The notes: generated by a model from the letters alone, not told the origin. 6,694 nt of DNA from Erysipelothrix rhusiopathiae (GCA_902797585.1 CADBTK010000032.1:1-6694); one strand, 5' to 3'. Positions 1 to 6,266 are shown, numbered from the stretch's first letter. Made by a program: numbers and translations.

Positions 1-1
1 T

Positions 2-1153
2 AAACCGAGTGAAAAGGAAGAAAAGAATTGGGAAGATGTACCAGAAACCATTCGTAATACCTTTGATCGTTTAGGGATTCCTGAAGCCGAACAAAAGTTC
101 TTAGCCGGTGTAACTACAATGTATGATAGTGAAGCAGTCTATCACAATATGTTAGAAGAAGTCGAAGAAAAAGGGGTTATTTTCTTAGATACGGATACCG
201 CATTAAAAACCCATCCAGAATTCTTTCAAGAATACTTTGGGAAATTAGTGCCTTATACCGACAATAAGTATGCGGCCTTAAATACAGCGGTATGGTCGGG
301 AGGATCCTTTATCTATATTCCAAAAGGAGTTCACTTAGATAAGCCTTTACAATCTTACTTCCGTATTAACTCCCAACAAATGGGACAATTTGAACGTACG
401 TTAATTATTGTGGATGAGGGAGCTAGTATTCATTATGTAGAAGGATGTACAGCTCCGGTGTATTCACAAGATAGTTTACATGCAGCGATTGTTGAAATTT
501 ATGTTCATAAAAATGCCAGTTGTCGATATTCAACCGTACAAAACTGGTCAAGCAATATCTTAAACTTGGTAACCAAACGTGCCATTGTATATGAAAATGG
601 ACACATGGAATGGATTGATGGAAATATCGGTAGTCATGTCAATATGAAATATCCAGCTTGTATATTAGCGGAACCATATGCCAAAGGAACAACGATTTCC
701 ATTGCGGTCGCAAGTGAAAATCAAATTCAAGATGCCGGAAGTAAAATGATTCACTTAGCCCCTCATACAACTAGTACCATGATTTCAAAATCTGTCGCTC
801 GTCGTGGTGGGGAAGTCAACTTTAGAGGTTGGGTCCAACACTCTAAAAATGCCGACTATGCCAAAAGTAAAGTGGAATGTGACACATTGATTTTGGATAA
901 ACAAAGTCGCAGTGATACCATTCCTTTAAATGTATCGGCTAATGATACGAGTCAAATTGAACATGAGGCTACTGTATCCAACATTAATGAAGAACAATTA
1001 TTCTATTTAATGTCACGCGGTCTATCGGAACAACAAGCTACCGAAATGATCGTGATGGGATTCTTAGAACCATTTACTCGTGAACTTCCTATGGAATATG
1101 CGGTGGAATTAAATCAATTATTAAAACTAGATATGAGTGATTCCATTGGATAG
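2..1153 (+). CDS. sufB: Fe-S cluster assembly scaffold protein SufB (5' end missing)
   Basis: SufB is the cytosolic scaffold subunit that works with SufC and SufD to build [Fe-S] clusters. The reading frame is already open at base 2, so this is the last 383 residues of a protein usually about 465-495 long; roughly the first 80 are outside the window. The ATG at 119 is internal, because the upstream codons ([20 protein letters not shown], then [10 protein letters not shown]) are typical SufB. Visible hallmarks are [17 protein letters not shown] (its Cys, codon 446-448, aligns with E. coli Cys254), VECDTLILD (Cys at 878-880, aligns with Cys405) and IEHEATVS (Glu at 965-967, aligns with Glu434), the last two being positions implicated in nascent cluster assembly. 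The C-terminal [18 protein letters not shown] block is intact. Being followed by non-suf genes fits the Firmicute order in which sufB ends the suf operon. The family call is very secure. Confidence 0.97.
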   Translation, partial: KPSEKEEKNWEDVPETIRNTFDRLGIPEAEQKFLAGVTTMYDSEAVYHNMLEEVEEKGVIFLDTDTALKTHPEFFQEYFGKLVPYTDNKYAALNTAVWSGGSFIYIPKGVHLDKPLQSYFRINSQQMGQFERTLIIVDEGASIHYVEGCTAPVYSQDSLHAAIVEIYVHKNASCRYSTVQNWSSNILNLVTKRAIVYENGHMEWIDGNIGSHVNMKYPACILAEPYAKGTTISIAVASENQIQDAGSKMIHLAPHTTSTMISKSVARRGGEVNFRGWVQHSKNADYAKSKVECDTLILDKQSRSDTIPLNVSANDTSQIEHEATVSNINEEQLFYLMSRGLSEQQATEMIVMGFLEPFTRELPMEYAVELNQLLKLDMSDSIG

Positions 1154-1655
1154 AAAAGAAAAGATTCAAGCCCGTAGCGCAATTACGGGCTTTTTACGCA
1201 AAGAAAAAGAAAAACAAATTGCGCAAAAACTACAACCGTATATTCAAGGAAAGGTAGCAGCTTACCAACCGATATCAGGGGAAGTAAATATTTTGGAATA
1301 CTTTTCAGAGTTTTGTTTCTATTTTCCTCATACTTCAAAAACCGATTTAACTTTTTATCAAGATACCCAAGAAAAAATCAAAGGAGCTTTTGGTGTAGAA
1401 GAACCTTTACCTACTCATAAAATTGAACCCAAAGATTTGGATGTGATCATTGTACCGGTAGTAGGCTTTCAAGGCTGTAAACGCATTGGTTATGGAGCTG
1501 GGTATTATGATCGGTATTTGAAAGAAACACAAGCTTTAAAGATTGGAATTGCCTTTGATTGCCAAGAAATGGATGAGATTATTTGGCATGAGGGGGATGT
1601 AGAATTAGATAGGATGATTACCGAAAGTCGGATCATAGAAAGGGAAGAAAGATGA
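1137..1655 (+). CDS. 5-formyltetrahydrofolate cyclo-ligase (MTHFS family, short form)
   Basis: The enzyme (EC 6.3.3.2) uses ATP to convert 5-formyl-THF to 5,10-methenyl-THF, returning stored folate to one-carbon metabolism in the cytosol. Family signatures are GEVN (residues 48-51), FGVEEP (85-90), the [10 protein letters not shown] strand (102-111), the nucleotide-binding GYGAGYYDR (118-126; the family usually has GYGGGYYDR) and IAFDCQ followed by LDRMITE. At 172 residues it is slightly shorter than the usual 180-200. The start is GTG at 1137, overlapping sufB by 17 bp; a TTG at 1146 is the only close alternative. No good Shine-Dalgarno sequence is visible, so translation is probably coupled to sufB. 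Residues 6-32 align without gaps to the usual RKE...R...RKEK...IA..L start, so the N-terminus is genuine although its codons form a terminator hairpin. The B. subtilis homologue is yqgN, the E. coli one fau/ygfA. Confidence 0.93.
   Translation: MIPLDRKEKIQARSAITGFLRKEKEKQIAQKLQPYIQGKVAAYQPISGEVNILEYFSEFCFYFPHTSKTDLTFYQDTQEKIKGAFGVEEPLPTHKIEPKDLDVIIVPVVGFQGCKRIGYGAGYYDRYLKETQALKIGIAFDCQEMDEIIWHEGDVELDRMITESRIIEREER
1168..1195 (+). terminator. Intrinsic terminator after sufB, embedded in the cyclo-ligase gene
   Basis: A perfect 9-bp stem, AAGCCCGTA (1168-1176) with TACGGGCTT (1184-1192), encloses a 7-base loop (GCGCAAT). The T run 1191-1195 begins within the last base pairs of the stem. It starts 14 bases after the sufB stop codon, which is where a suf operon terminator would be expected, yet it lies in codons 11-20 of the next gene. 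It is therefore probably a partial terminator or attenuator that translating ribosomes can suppress. The structure is seen directly; its activity is inferred. Confidence 0.75.
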
Positions 1656-2290
1656 AGATTGTTTGTTATGGAGATTCCAATACGTGGGGATATAATTCAC
1701 TAACAGGAATTCGTCATGAAAAACCATATCCTACTTTATTACAAGAAGCCCTGCCACTAGATCTAGTGATCAATGAAGGATTAAATGGAAGAACAACGGT
1801 CTATGATGATCCTTATGATGATACGCGCAATGGTTTAAAGGACATACGTCGTTGTATTAAAACCCATTTACCCATTGATGTTTTCATCATTATGTTAGGA
1901 ACCAACGATGCCAAACGAATGTTTCAAACCACACCTTTATCTTTTCAAAAAAGTATGCGCTCTTTACTTTATAAAGCTATTGATAAAGAGTTGTATCGTT
2001 CTGGCTATGGGCAACCGAAAATTTTAGTGGTATCGCCACCACGTATGCATTCGGACTATTTTAAAAATGAAGATACAAAGATTACCTTTGGAGAGCAAGG
2101 TTATGAAGTAATGGAAAGTGCGGCTAGTTGTATAGAAAGTTGTATACAACCATTACAAGAATATGATATTGATTTTTTAGATACTACAAATATATGTATG
2201 GCACAAGATATCGATGGAATTCATTTAGATCAAGAAAACCATGAAAAACTAGCAAAAGCCATACTAGAAAGGATTCAAACTTATAAATGA
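1652..2290 (+). CDS. SGNH/GDSL hydrolase, MsAcT-like arylesterase/acyltransferase
   Basis: A 212-residue serine hydrolase of the SGNH fold. Block I is YGDSNTWG with nucleophile Ser9, block II is NEGLNGRTT (41-49), block III is IMLGTND with Asn85, and block V is DIDGIH with Asp188 and His191 as the rest of the triad. The EGL.(A/G)RTT segment, the following DDP motif, THLP.D..IIMLGTND and ILVVSPP match my recollection of the Mycobacterium smegmatis arylesterase/acyltransferase MsAcT (Ser11, Asp192, His195) much better than TesA-type thioesterases. No signal peptide is present, so it should be cytosolic. It likely cleaves or transfers small acyl esters; the natural substrate is unknown. The ATG overlaps the preceding stop as ATGA, and AAGGGAAG just upstream is a usable ribosome site. 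The gene lies in a coupled operon after the folate enzyme, but nothing links their chemistry. Superfamily is sure, subfamily likely. Confidence 0.9.
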   Translation: MKIVCYGDSNTWGYNSLTGIRHEKPYPTLLQEALPLDLVINEGLNGRTTVYDDPYDDTRNGLKDIRRCIKTHLPIDVFIIMLGTNDAKRMFQTTPLSFQKSMRSLLYKAIDKELYRSGYGQPKILVVSPPRMHSDYFKNEDTKITFGEQGYEVMESAASCIESCIQPLQEYDIDFLDTTNICMAQDIDGIHLDQENHEKLAKAILERIQTYK

Positions 2291-3336
2291 GTGCTTTAAC
2301 AAATATGCAAGGATTTTGGCGTAATTTTCTTAAGAAAGATGCCACGATTCGACAAGCATTAATCAATCAAGATACGAAAACGCTAGAATCTATCATGGAT
2401 CAATTAGACGATAAGGCTGTTCAAATTACAGGAGCACATATTTTCTTAGAATATGCCTATGATAATTTTGAATGTACCTTTGATACGGGTCCTAATAAAA
2501 CAAGCCAATATCTGGCACAACTTTGTGTCGATTTGGCACCCAAAGAAATCAAAGAACAATGGATTTTAAATGCCAGTTTGCCACCTTTATCGCAAAAGGC
2601 AGTACAATCCAGTGTGCAAATGAAAGATCAAACATATACGCTACAAGATTTCTATGCCTTCTATCAAGAAGATGAAGACAATCAAATGTTCAATGTTCAA
2701 ATCTATTGTCCAGGATATGCACTGATTGGCAATCCGGAACGTAAAAAAGAGATGAGTATGTATGTGGTTGAACTAGCTATTGGTTTGTTGGCTTATGAAA
2801 GCTATATGGGAAGTATTGATTTTATCGATCAACCCAATCAAGAAATGGCTTTTTGTTCTTTGATTGATTTCTATGAAGTTGTGATGGATACAGTAGAGAA
2901 AAAAGGATGGAAAGTTTATCCAAAAGTGACGGATATCTATTCGGTATTCCAACCAAACCAAGAAATAGTGCATGACTCTTTGCGAAAAGATATGAAATAT
3001 ATCTTTTCTACCCATCCACTATTAGTAGAAGAAACATTAGAAGATGCCTTACAAGATGTGCGTCAAGATGCCCATGTCAAAGGGGCAAGTTTCCAATATA
3101 TTTATTATCCACATCTATTTGATACCCAACAAGATGCCACATTCCGTCAAGAATTATCTAAAAAGATGGAAGGGATCTTTACACAAACTCATTGTGCCGA
3201 TGTCATAGGGGGAGCGATTGGAAAAAGTTATGCCTATATCGATGTGATTGTTTATGATCAAGAAAAGTTTCAATCGGTCTTTGAACAAATAAAAAAGCAG
3301 ATCACACAAGTTGATCTGCAAGTACAACCTTTTTAA
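2287..3336 (+). CDS. Uncharacterized 349-residue cytosolic protein
   Basis: I do not recognise a characterised family. The protein is soluble-looking, with no signal peptide or membrane segment, and seems to have two parts. Residues 1-200 begin with an aromatic FWRNFLKKDATIR motif followed by alternating beta-type segments (HIFLEYAYDNFECTFD, MFNVQIYCPGYALIG) and a helical stretch around 155-205. Residues 240-349 contain an acidic helix (LVEETLEDALQDVRQDA), an aromatic strand (FQYIYYPHLF) and VIGGAIGKSYAYIDVIVYD near the end. The FW...I opening and the GGA.G..Y.Y.D motif loosely recall uncharacterised proteins of other gut bacteria, but this is memory only. The start ATG overlaps the hydrolase stop as ATGA, and AAAGGA lies about 13 bases upstream; the next Met (codon at 2305) has no ribosome site. 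It is the last gene of the operon. Codons near its 3' end form the terminator of the opposing gene. Confidence 0.85.
   Translation: MSALTNMQGFWRNFLKKDATIRQALINQDTKTLESIMDQLDDKAVQITGAHIFLEYAYDNFECTFDTGPNKTSQYLAQLCVDLAPKEIKEQWILNASLPPLSQKAVQSSVQMKDQTYTLQDFYAFYQEDEDNQMFNVQIYCPGYALIGNPERKKEMSMYVVELAIGLLAYESYMGSIDFIDQPNQEMAFCSLIDFYEVVMDTVEKKGWKVYPKVTDIYSVFQPNQEIVHDSLRKDMKYIFSTHPLLVEETLEDALQDVRQDAHVKGASFQYIYYPHLFDTQQDATFRQELSKKMEGIFTQTHCADVIGGAIGKSYAYIDVIVYDQEKFQSVFEQIKKQITQVDLQVQPF
3291..3319 (-). terminator. Intrinsic terminator for the HD gene, inside the opposing gene
   Basis: Read on the minus strand, an 8-bp perfect stem GCAGATCA/TGATCTGC (plus-strand 3297-3304 and 3312-3319) with a 7-base loop is followed at once by six T (A run 3291-3296 on the plus strand). 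It lies 14 bp beyond the HD gene stop and within the last 15 or so codons of the 349-residue gene. It is unlikely to stop plus-strand transcripts, since the next T run on that strand comes only after a further 10 bases. Confidence 0.78.
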
Positions 3337-3806
3337 CGGGCTAAATCAGCGCATGCATCCAGCAAGCGCTGTTTTTTAATGCCTTGTGGTTCGATGGTTG
3401 GGTTTTCTAAAAAGCGAGCTAAGACATCCGCATCCTTTAATGCTTCACATAAAGGGGAGTGGTATTTGTCTTTTTCACTATGATGAGCAATCGCATGAGA
3501 GATTTCATCAATTTGTGCTTGAGTAAATAAGTTGGTGCTTTTTAGATAGTTAGCTGCCATGATGCTAGAAAGACGCGCATGATCAGCATGGGGACAGTTT
3601 TGGGTATATTGGGCATAGTCATGATATAAAGCGGCTATTTTGGCACTTTCAATGGGGATGTCTCTAGAAATAGCTAGTAGGGTAATACAAGTATCGACGC
3701 TATTGGTATGTGTAAAGGCAGCGGTGCGTAAAGGTTCATAATTGATTTTAGAAAATTGATTGTAGATGTACTCTTTGATCGTTTCGTAACGTTTATATTC
3801 TTTCAT
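3333..3806 (-). CDS. HD-domain phosphohydrolase, function unassigned
   Basis: A 157-residue protein of the HD metal-dependent phosphohydrolase superfamily. The expected metal ligands are present: His33 in the first helix (FTHTNSVDTC), the His62-Asp63 doublet in AALYHDYAQY, further His at 73, 76, 104, 108 and 109 (PHADH, HAIAHH), and Asp127 in KDADVLARF. Enzymes of this family hydrolyse phosphate esters or dinucleotides such as Ap4A, but the sequence is too generic to name a substrate; it resembles small stand-alone HD proteins rather than a (p)ppGpp synthetase. The ATG at 3806 has AGGAG about 9 bases upstream on the minus strand. The gene lies downstream of the cold-shock gene and its terminator ends only 14 bp before this start, so expression probably depends on read-through or an internal promoter in csp. 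Its stop shares the palindrome TTAA (3333-3336) with the convergent gene. Confidence 0.88.
   Translation of the reverse strand: MKEYKRYETIKEYIYNQFSKINYEPLRTAAFTHTNSVDTCITLLAISRDIPIESAKIAALYHDYAQYTQNCPHADHARLSSIMAANYLKSTNLFTQAQIDEISHAIAHHSEKDKYHSPLCEALKDADVLARFLENPTIEPQGIKKQRLLDACADLAR
3347..3377 (+). terminator. Intrinsic terminator of the suf-linked operon, inside the HD gene
   Basis: On the plus strand CAGCGC (3347-3352) pairs with GCGCTG (3366-3371) across a 13-base loop, followed directly by six T (3372-3377). It begins 10 bp after the stop codon of the 349-residue gene and lies antisense to the last codons of the HD gene. The stem is short but five of its six pairs are G-C and the T run is good; the large loop is the weak point. 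Confidence 0.62.
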
Positions 3807-3820
3807 AATCCTTCTCCTGT

Positions 3821-3846
3821 AAAAAAAGACGCTTGGCAGCGTCTTT
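3821..3846 (-). terminator. Intrinsic terminator of the cold-shock gene
   Basis: On the minus strand AAAGACGC (plus 3839-3846) pairs with GCGTCTTT (plus 3825-3832) over a 6-base loop (TGCCAA), and the T run continues to 3821, seven T in all. It starts 10 bp after the csp stop codon. It is a well-formed terminator that should make csp mostly monocistronic, with leakage feeding the HD gene. Confidence 0.88.
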
Positions 3847-3856
3847 GTACAATAAG

Positions 3857-4069
3857 TTATTCAGCGTCTGTAACAACGTTCACGTTGCTGGCTTGTTGAC
3901 CACGGTCACTTTCGATTACATCGTAAGTAACTGTTTGTCCTTCTTCCAAAGTTTTGAACCCTTCAACGTTGATAGAAGAGTAGTGAACGAATACGTCATT
4001 TCCTTCTTCATTGGTAATGAATCCGTATCCTTTTTCGTTGTTAAACCACTTTACTTTTCCTGTGCTCAT
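3857..4069 (-). CDS. Cold-shock protein (CspA/CspB family)
   Basis: A 70-residue single cold-shock domain, the normal length for bacterial Csp proteins, which bind single-stranded RNA and DNA and act as RNA chaperones in the cytosol. It starts [21 protein letters not shown]1 is KGYGFI (13-18) and RNP2 is VFVHY (26-30), with the usual aromatic surface (Trp8, Phe9, Tyr15, Phe17, Phe27, His29). The acidic C-terminus is typical. The start ATG has a near-consensus ribosome site (GGGAGGTT, plus-strand 4074-4081) six bases upstream. A promoter at 4153-4181 predicts a leader of about 75 bases, shorter than the classic long csp leaders, so RNA-based cold control is possible but not demonstrated. Which paralogue this is (cspA, B, C or D) cannot be told. 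Confidence 0.97.
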   Translation of the reverse strand: MSTGKVKWFNNEKGYGFITNEEGNDVFVHYSSINVEGFKTLEEGQTVTYDVIESDRGQQASNVNVVTDAE

Positions 4070-4073
4070 AATG

Positions 4074-4081
4074 AACCTCCC
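4074..4081 (-). promoter_or_regulatory. Strong ribosome binding site of csp
   Basis: The minus-strand sequence GGGAGGTT ends 4 bases before the ATG at 4069, with its GGAGG core 6 bases away. It is the strongest ribosome site in the window, in keeping with an abundant small protein, and fixes the csp start. Confidence 0.85.
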
Positions 4082-4152
4082 TAACTGTACAGCTATATGT
4101 CATCAAAACACTGCTTAAATCGATTCCAAATATCTATACTACTTTCCTTACA

Positions 4153-4181
4153 ATCATAGCATATGCTATCTATGATGTCTA
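4153..4181 (-). promoter_or_regulatory. Sigma-A type promoter of csp
   Basis: On the minus strand TAGACA (plus 4176-4181) and TATGAT (plus 4153-4158) are separated by exactly 17 bp; each matches the -35 and -10 consensus at five of six bases. Transcription would start near 4146, about 75 bases before the csp ATG. An A/T-rich tract lies just upstream of the -35 (4186-4206), where an UP element would sit, and the spacer contains a 14-bp palindrome. Confidence 0.6.
4156..4169. repeat. 14-bp perfect palindrome in the csp promoter spacer
   Basis: ATAGCATATGCTAT is its own reverse complement. A second, overlapping inverted repeat, ATCATAG (4153-4159) with CTATGAT (4170-4176), encloses its centre. 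The pair covers the -10 and the whole spacer of the proposed csp promoter, so it could be an operator; no regulator is identifiable. Confidence 0.6.
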
Positions 4182-4185
4182 TCGC

Positions 4186-4206
4186 AAATGAAAAATTTTT
4201 TCATTT
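4186..4206. repeat. 21-bp A/T-rich inverted repeat between csp and lspA
   Basis: AAATGAAAAA (4186-4195) is the exact reverse complement of 4197-4206 with a single central T. It lies between the divergent genes, immediately upstream of the proposed csp -35. An UP element, a bent A-tract or a protein-binding site are all possible. It is unlikely to be a terminator because the stem is nearly all A-T and has no separate loop. Confidence 0.5.
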
Positions 4207-4271
4207 ATAGTCCGCTTCTTTCATATTGTTACACTATCATATATTTAAATCTGTGATAGAATAGGGAACAT

Positions 4272-4751
4272 ATGAAGAAAATGATACAAGGGATTCAATA
4301 TTTTATCGTCTTTATGGCTTTAGTTTTTATCGATCAATTCTCAAAAAGCTGGGTTGTTTCGAATATTCAATTATCTAGCCATATCGATATCATCCCAAAC
4401 TTTTTATATTTGACATTTGTAAAAAATACAGGAGCTGGTTTTTCTTTATTTGAAAATTATGGAATCCTTTTTTTCTCAGTATTAACCATTAGTGCCTGTG
4501 CCATTATTATCTATACTTTCTTTCAAGCAGAGAAAAAGAGTGCCAAATGGATTCTAGTAATGATTTTAGCAGGAGCCATAGGAAATTTTATTGACCGGTT
4601 GATGTTAGGATATGTGCGAGATTTTATCGGGGTATATATCTTTGATTGGGCCTTTCCTATCTTTAATGGGGCTGATATTTTTATTACCGGTGGATTTATG
4701 GCTTTAATAGGGCTTACAATAATAGAAGAAATGAGTGAAAAACAAGCATGA
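4272..4751 (+). CDS. lspA: Lipoprotein signal peptidase (signal peptidase II)
   Basis: This integral membrane aspartyl protease (EC 3.4.23.36) cuts the signal peptide from prolipoproteins after the lipobox Cys has been diacylglyceryl-modified. The 159 residues show four hydrophobic segments (about 8-26, 63-83, 92-110 and 136-153). Conserved elements are Asp21 in FIDQFSK, NTGAGFS (52-58; usually NTGAAFS), AGAIGNFIDR (100-109), YVRDFI with catalytic Asp117 and FNGAD with catalytic Asp135. The start at 4272 has only a weak AGGGA five bases upstream; ATG at 4281 would remove three residues. No convincing -35/-10 pair is seen: TATATT at 4240-4245 or the extended -10-like TGATAGAAT at 4254-4262 are candidates. 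It is first in a coupled operon with the pseudouridine synthase, an order also known in B. subtilis (lspA-ylyB). Confidence 0.97.
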   Translation: MKKMIQGIQYFIVFMALVFIDQFSKSWVVSNIQLSSHIDIIPNFLYLTFVKNTGAGFSLFENYGILFFSVLTISACAIIIYTFFQAEKKSAKWILVMILAGAIGNFIDRLMLGYVRDFIGVYIFDWAFPIFNGADIFITGGFMALIGLTIIEEMSEKQA

Positions 4752-5656
4752 AAAAACAAACAATTATAGAAAAAGGAACAAACGTAGGATTGCGTTTAGA
4801 TAAATGGATTGCCAAACAATGTGACTTATCTAGAGGACGTGTAAAAGATCTATTGGATAATGGGCATATATTAGTAAATGGAGAAAAAGTAAAAGCTTCT
4901 ACTTCCATTCAACAAGGGGATGTAGTCGATATTGAAATTCCAGAAATTGAATCAACTGGCATAGAACCGGAAAATATCCCTTTGGATATTATTTATGAAG
5001 ATGACCAAGTCTTAGTTGTCAATAAACCAACGGGAATGGTTGTTCACCCAAGTGCTGGTCATCATAGTGGAACACTGGTTCATGCCTTGTTGTATCATTG
5101 TACGGACTTACCAGGAATCAATGGGGAAGATCGTCCTGGAATTGTGCATCGAATTGATAAAGATACTTCCGGATTATTGGTGGTAGCCAAAACCGAACAA
5201 GCGATGCGCTCTTTACAAGAACAATTGGCAGATAAAACTTGTAAAAGAGAATATTTAGCCATTGTGCACCATCCATTCAATCATGAACATGGAACCATTG
5301 ATGCTCCTATTGGACGTGATTCAAAGAATCGTAAGAAAATGGCAGTAACCGAGAACAATTCCAAGGAAGCGATTACCCACTTTCAAGTATTAGAAAACTT
5401 TGCGGATTATTCATATATCCGTTGTCAACTAGAAACAGGGCGTACGCACCAAATTCGTGCGCATATGGCTTATATTGGCCACCCAGTAGCGGCCGATCCT
5501 TTATATGGATATAAGAAAAGTTTGCCAGGACATGGTCAATACTTACACGCTTGTCAATTGGAATTTGTTCATCCAACGACAAAAGAAACAATGAGTTTTA
5601 CTGCTCCATTAGAAAAAGAATTTGAAGATCAATTAGAACAATTACGAAAGGATTAA
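4748..5656 (+). CDS. rluD: 23S rRNA pseudouridine synthase, RluD/YlyB family
   Basis: A 302-residue enzyme of the RluA/RluD family, which isomerises uridines to pseudouridines in large-subunit rRNA; RluD itself acts on helix 69 (1911/1915/1917). An N-terminal S4 RNA-binding domain covers residues 14-62 ([10 protein letters not shown] through [18 protein letters not shown]). The catalytic domain follows: [11 protein letters not shown] (91-101), the active-site motif [13 protein letters not shown] with catalytic Asp137, KREYLAIV, and the late signatures [26 protein letters not shown]. The length is normal. The ATG overlaps the lspA stop as ATGA, so translation is probably coupled. The linkage to lspA supports orthology with Bacillus YlyB. 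The exact target uridines are inferred from the family, and RluC-type specificity cannot be excluded. Confidence 0.93.
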   Translation: MKKQTIIEKGTNVGLRLDKWIAKQCDLSRGRVKDLLDNGHILVNGEKVKASTSIQQGDVVDIEIPEIESTGIEPENIPLDIIYEDDQVLVVNKPTGMVVHPSAGHHSGTLVHALLYHCTDLPGINGEDRPGIVHRIDKDTSGLLVVAKTEQAMRSLQEQLADKTCKREYLAIVHHPFNHEHGTIDAPIGRDSKNRKKMAVTENNSKEAITHFQVLENFADYSYIRCQLETGRTHQIRAHMAYIGHPVAADPLYGYKKSLPGHGQYLHACQLEFVHPTTKETMSFTAPLEKEFEDQLEQLRKD

Positions 5657-5661
5657 TCATT

Positions 5662-6147
5662 ATGAAACGTAAAGATGTATTAAGTTGGGATGAATATTTT
5701 ATGAGTATGGCACACTTAAGTGCCAAACGCTCTAAAGATCCTAATACACAAGTAGGAGCTTGTATTGTCAATGCGGACAAGCGAATTGTCGGTGTAGGAT
5801 ACAATGGATTTCCTGCCGGATGTAGTGACGATTGTTTCCCATGGGAAAGAGATGGAGATTTTTTAGATACCAAATATCCATATGTTGTACACGCCGAATT
5901 GAATGCGATTTTAAATAGTATTCAATCTTTAAAAGGATGTACGATTTATGTTTCCTTATTCCCATGTAATGAATGTGCGAAGGCGATCATTCAATCAGGA
6001 ATTAAACGTGTTGTATATGAAAGCGATAAATATTCAGGAACGCAAGGGAATATCGCCAGCAAGAAAATGTTTAGAGATGCTGGTGTTGAATTAGTACAAC
6101 TTCCTTTTATTACCCAAGTAGAAGTTACACAAAGTGAAGAAGAATAG
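5662..6147 (+). CDS. comEB: dCMP deaminase (ComEB-type)
   Basis: This zinc enzyme (EC 3.5.4.12) deaminates dCMP to dUMP, the substrate of thymidylate synthase. The 161 residues contain the cytidine/deoxycytidylate deaminase zinc motif: His77-Ala-Glu79 ([10 protein letters not shown], Glu as proton shuttle) and PCNEC (101-105) with Cys102 and Cys105. The segments [13 protein letters not shown] and [12 protein letters not shown] are typical of dCMP rather than free-nucleoside or tRNA deaminases. Characterised members are often activated by dCTP and inhibited by dTTP; this is not tested here. The gene starts 5 bp after the rluD stop, with AAAGGA inside the rluD end as ribosome site, and is followed at once by a terminator, so it closes the lspA operon. 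The homologue in B. subtilis is comEB; a role in competence should not be assumed. Confidence 0.95.
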   Translation: MKRKDVLSWDEYFMSMAHLSAKRSKDPNTQVGACIVNADKRIVGVGYNGFPAGCSDDCFPWERDGDFLDTKYPYVVHAELNAILNSIQSLKGCTIYVSLFPCNECAKAIIQSGIKRVVYESDKYSGTQGNIASKKMFRDAGVELVQLPFITQVEVTQSEEE

Positions 6148-6148
6148 A

Positions 6149-6176
6149 GACAAGAAGAAATTCTTGTCCTTTTTTT
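6149..6176 (+). terminator. Intrinsic terminator after dCMP deaminase
   Basis: GACAAGAA (6149-6156) pairs perfectly with TTCTTGTC (6161-6168) over a GAAA tetraloop, followed by C and seven T (6170-6176). It begins one base after the stop codon and separates the lspA operon from the toxin-antitoxin genes. Confidence 0.9.
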
Positions 6177-6238
6177 GTTTGTATCCGTATTAGATATAGA
6201 GAAGATGTATAAAAAGGAACTCATTTCAAGTAAAAGTG

Positions 6239-6266
6239 TTGTATATATGTAGTAAATTGATATAAT
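6239..6266 (+). promoter_or_regulatory. Extended -10 promoter of the toxin-antitoxin operon
   Basis: A consensus TATAAT (6261-6266) is preceded by TGA (6258-6260), giving an extended -10. TTGTAT at 6239-6244 is a poor -35 at 16-bp spacing. Transcription would start near 6273, leaving a leader of about 17 bases. This is the best -10 in the window. Autorepression by the antitoxin is usual for the family. Confidence 0.72.

Noticed and set aside
119..1153. Treating ATG 119 as the sufB start
   Set aside because: The frame is open to the window edge and upstream codons encode conserved SufB sequence ([17 protein letters not shown]), so the gene is simply truncated by the window.
2184..3015. Minus-strand ORFs of 60 and 80 codons under the esterase and unknown genes
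   Set aside because: They are antisense shadows of well-supported coding regions with no ribosome sites or domain signatures.
3297..3319. Hairpin as a plus-strand terminator
   Set aside because: On the plus strand the stem is followed by 10 non-T bases before a T run, whereas on the minus strand six T follow directly, so it was assigned to the minus strand.
3833..4084. Plus-strand ORF of 83 codons opposite csp
   Set aside because: It is entirely antisense to a clear cold-shock gene and its terminator, has no ribosome site and no recognisable protein features.
4085..4092. CTGTACAG palindrome in the csp leader
   Set aside because: An 8-bp palindrome without loop cannot form a stable hairpin and is short enough to occur by chance.
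4523..6224. Several minus-strand ORFs of 61-91 codons opposite lspA, rluD and dCMP deaminase
   Set aside because: All oppose genes with full catalytic motifs; their translations are low-complexity or Cys/His-rich in a way typical of antisense frames.
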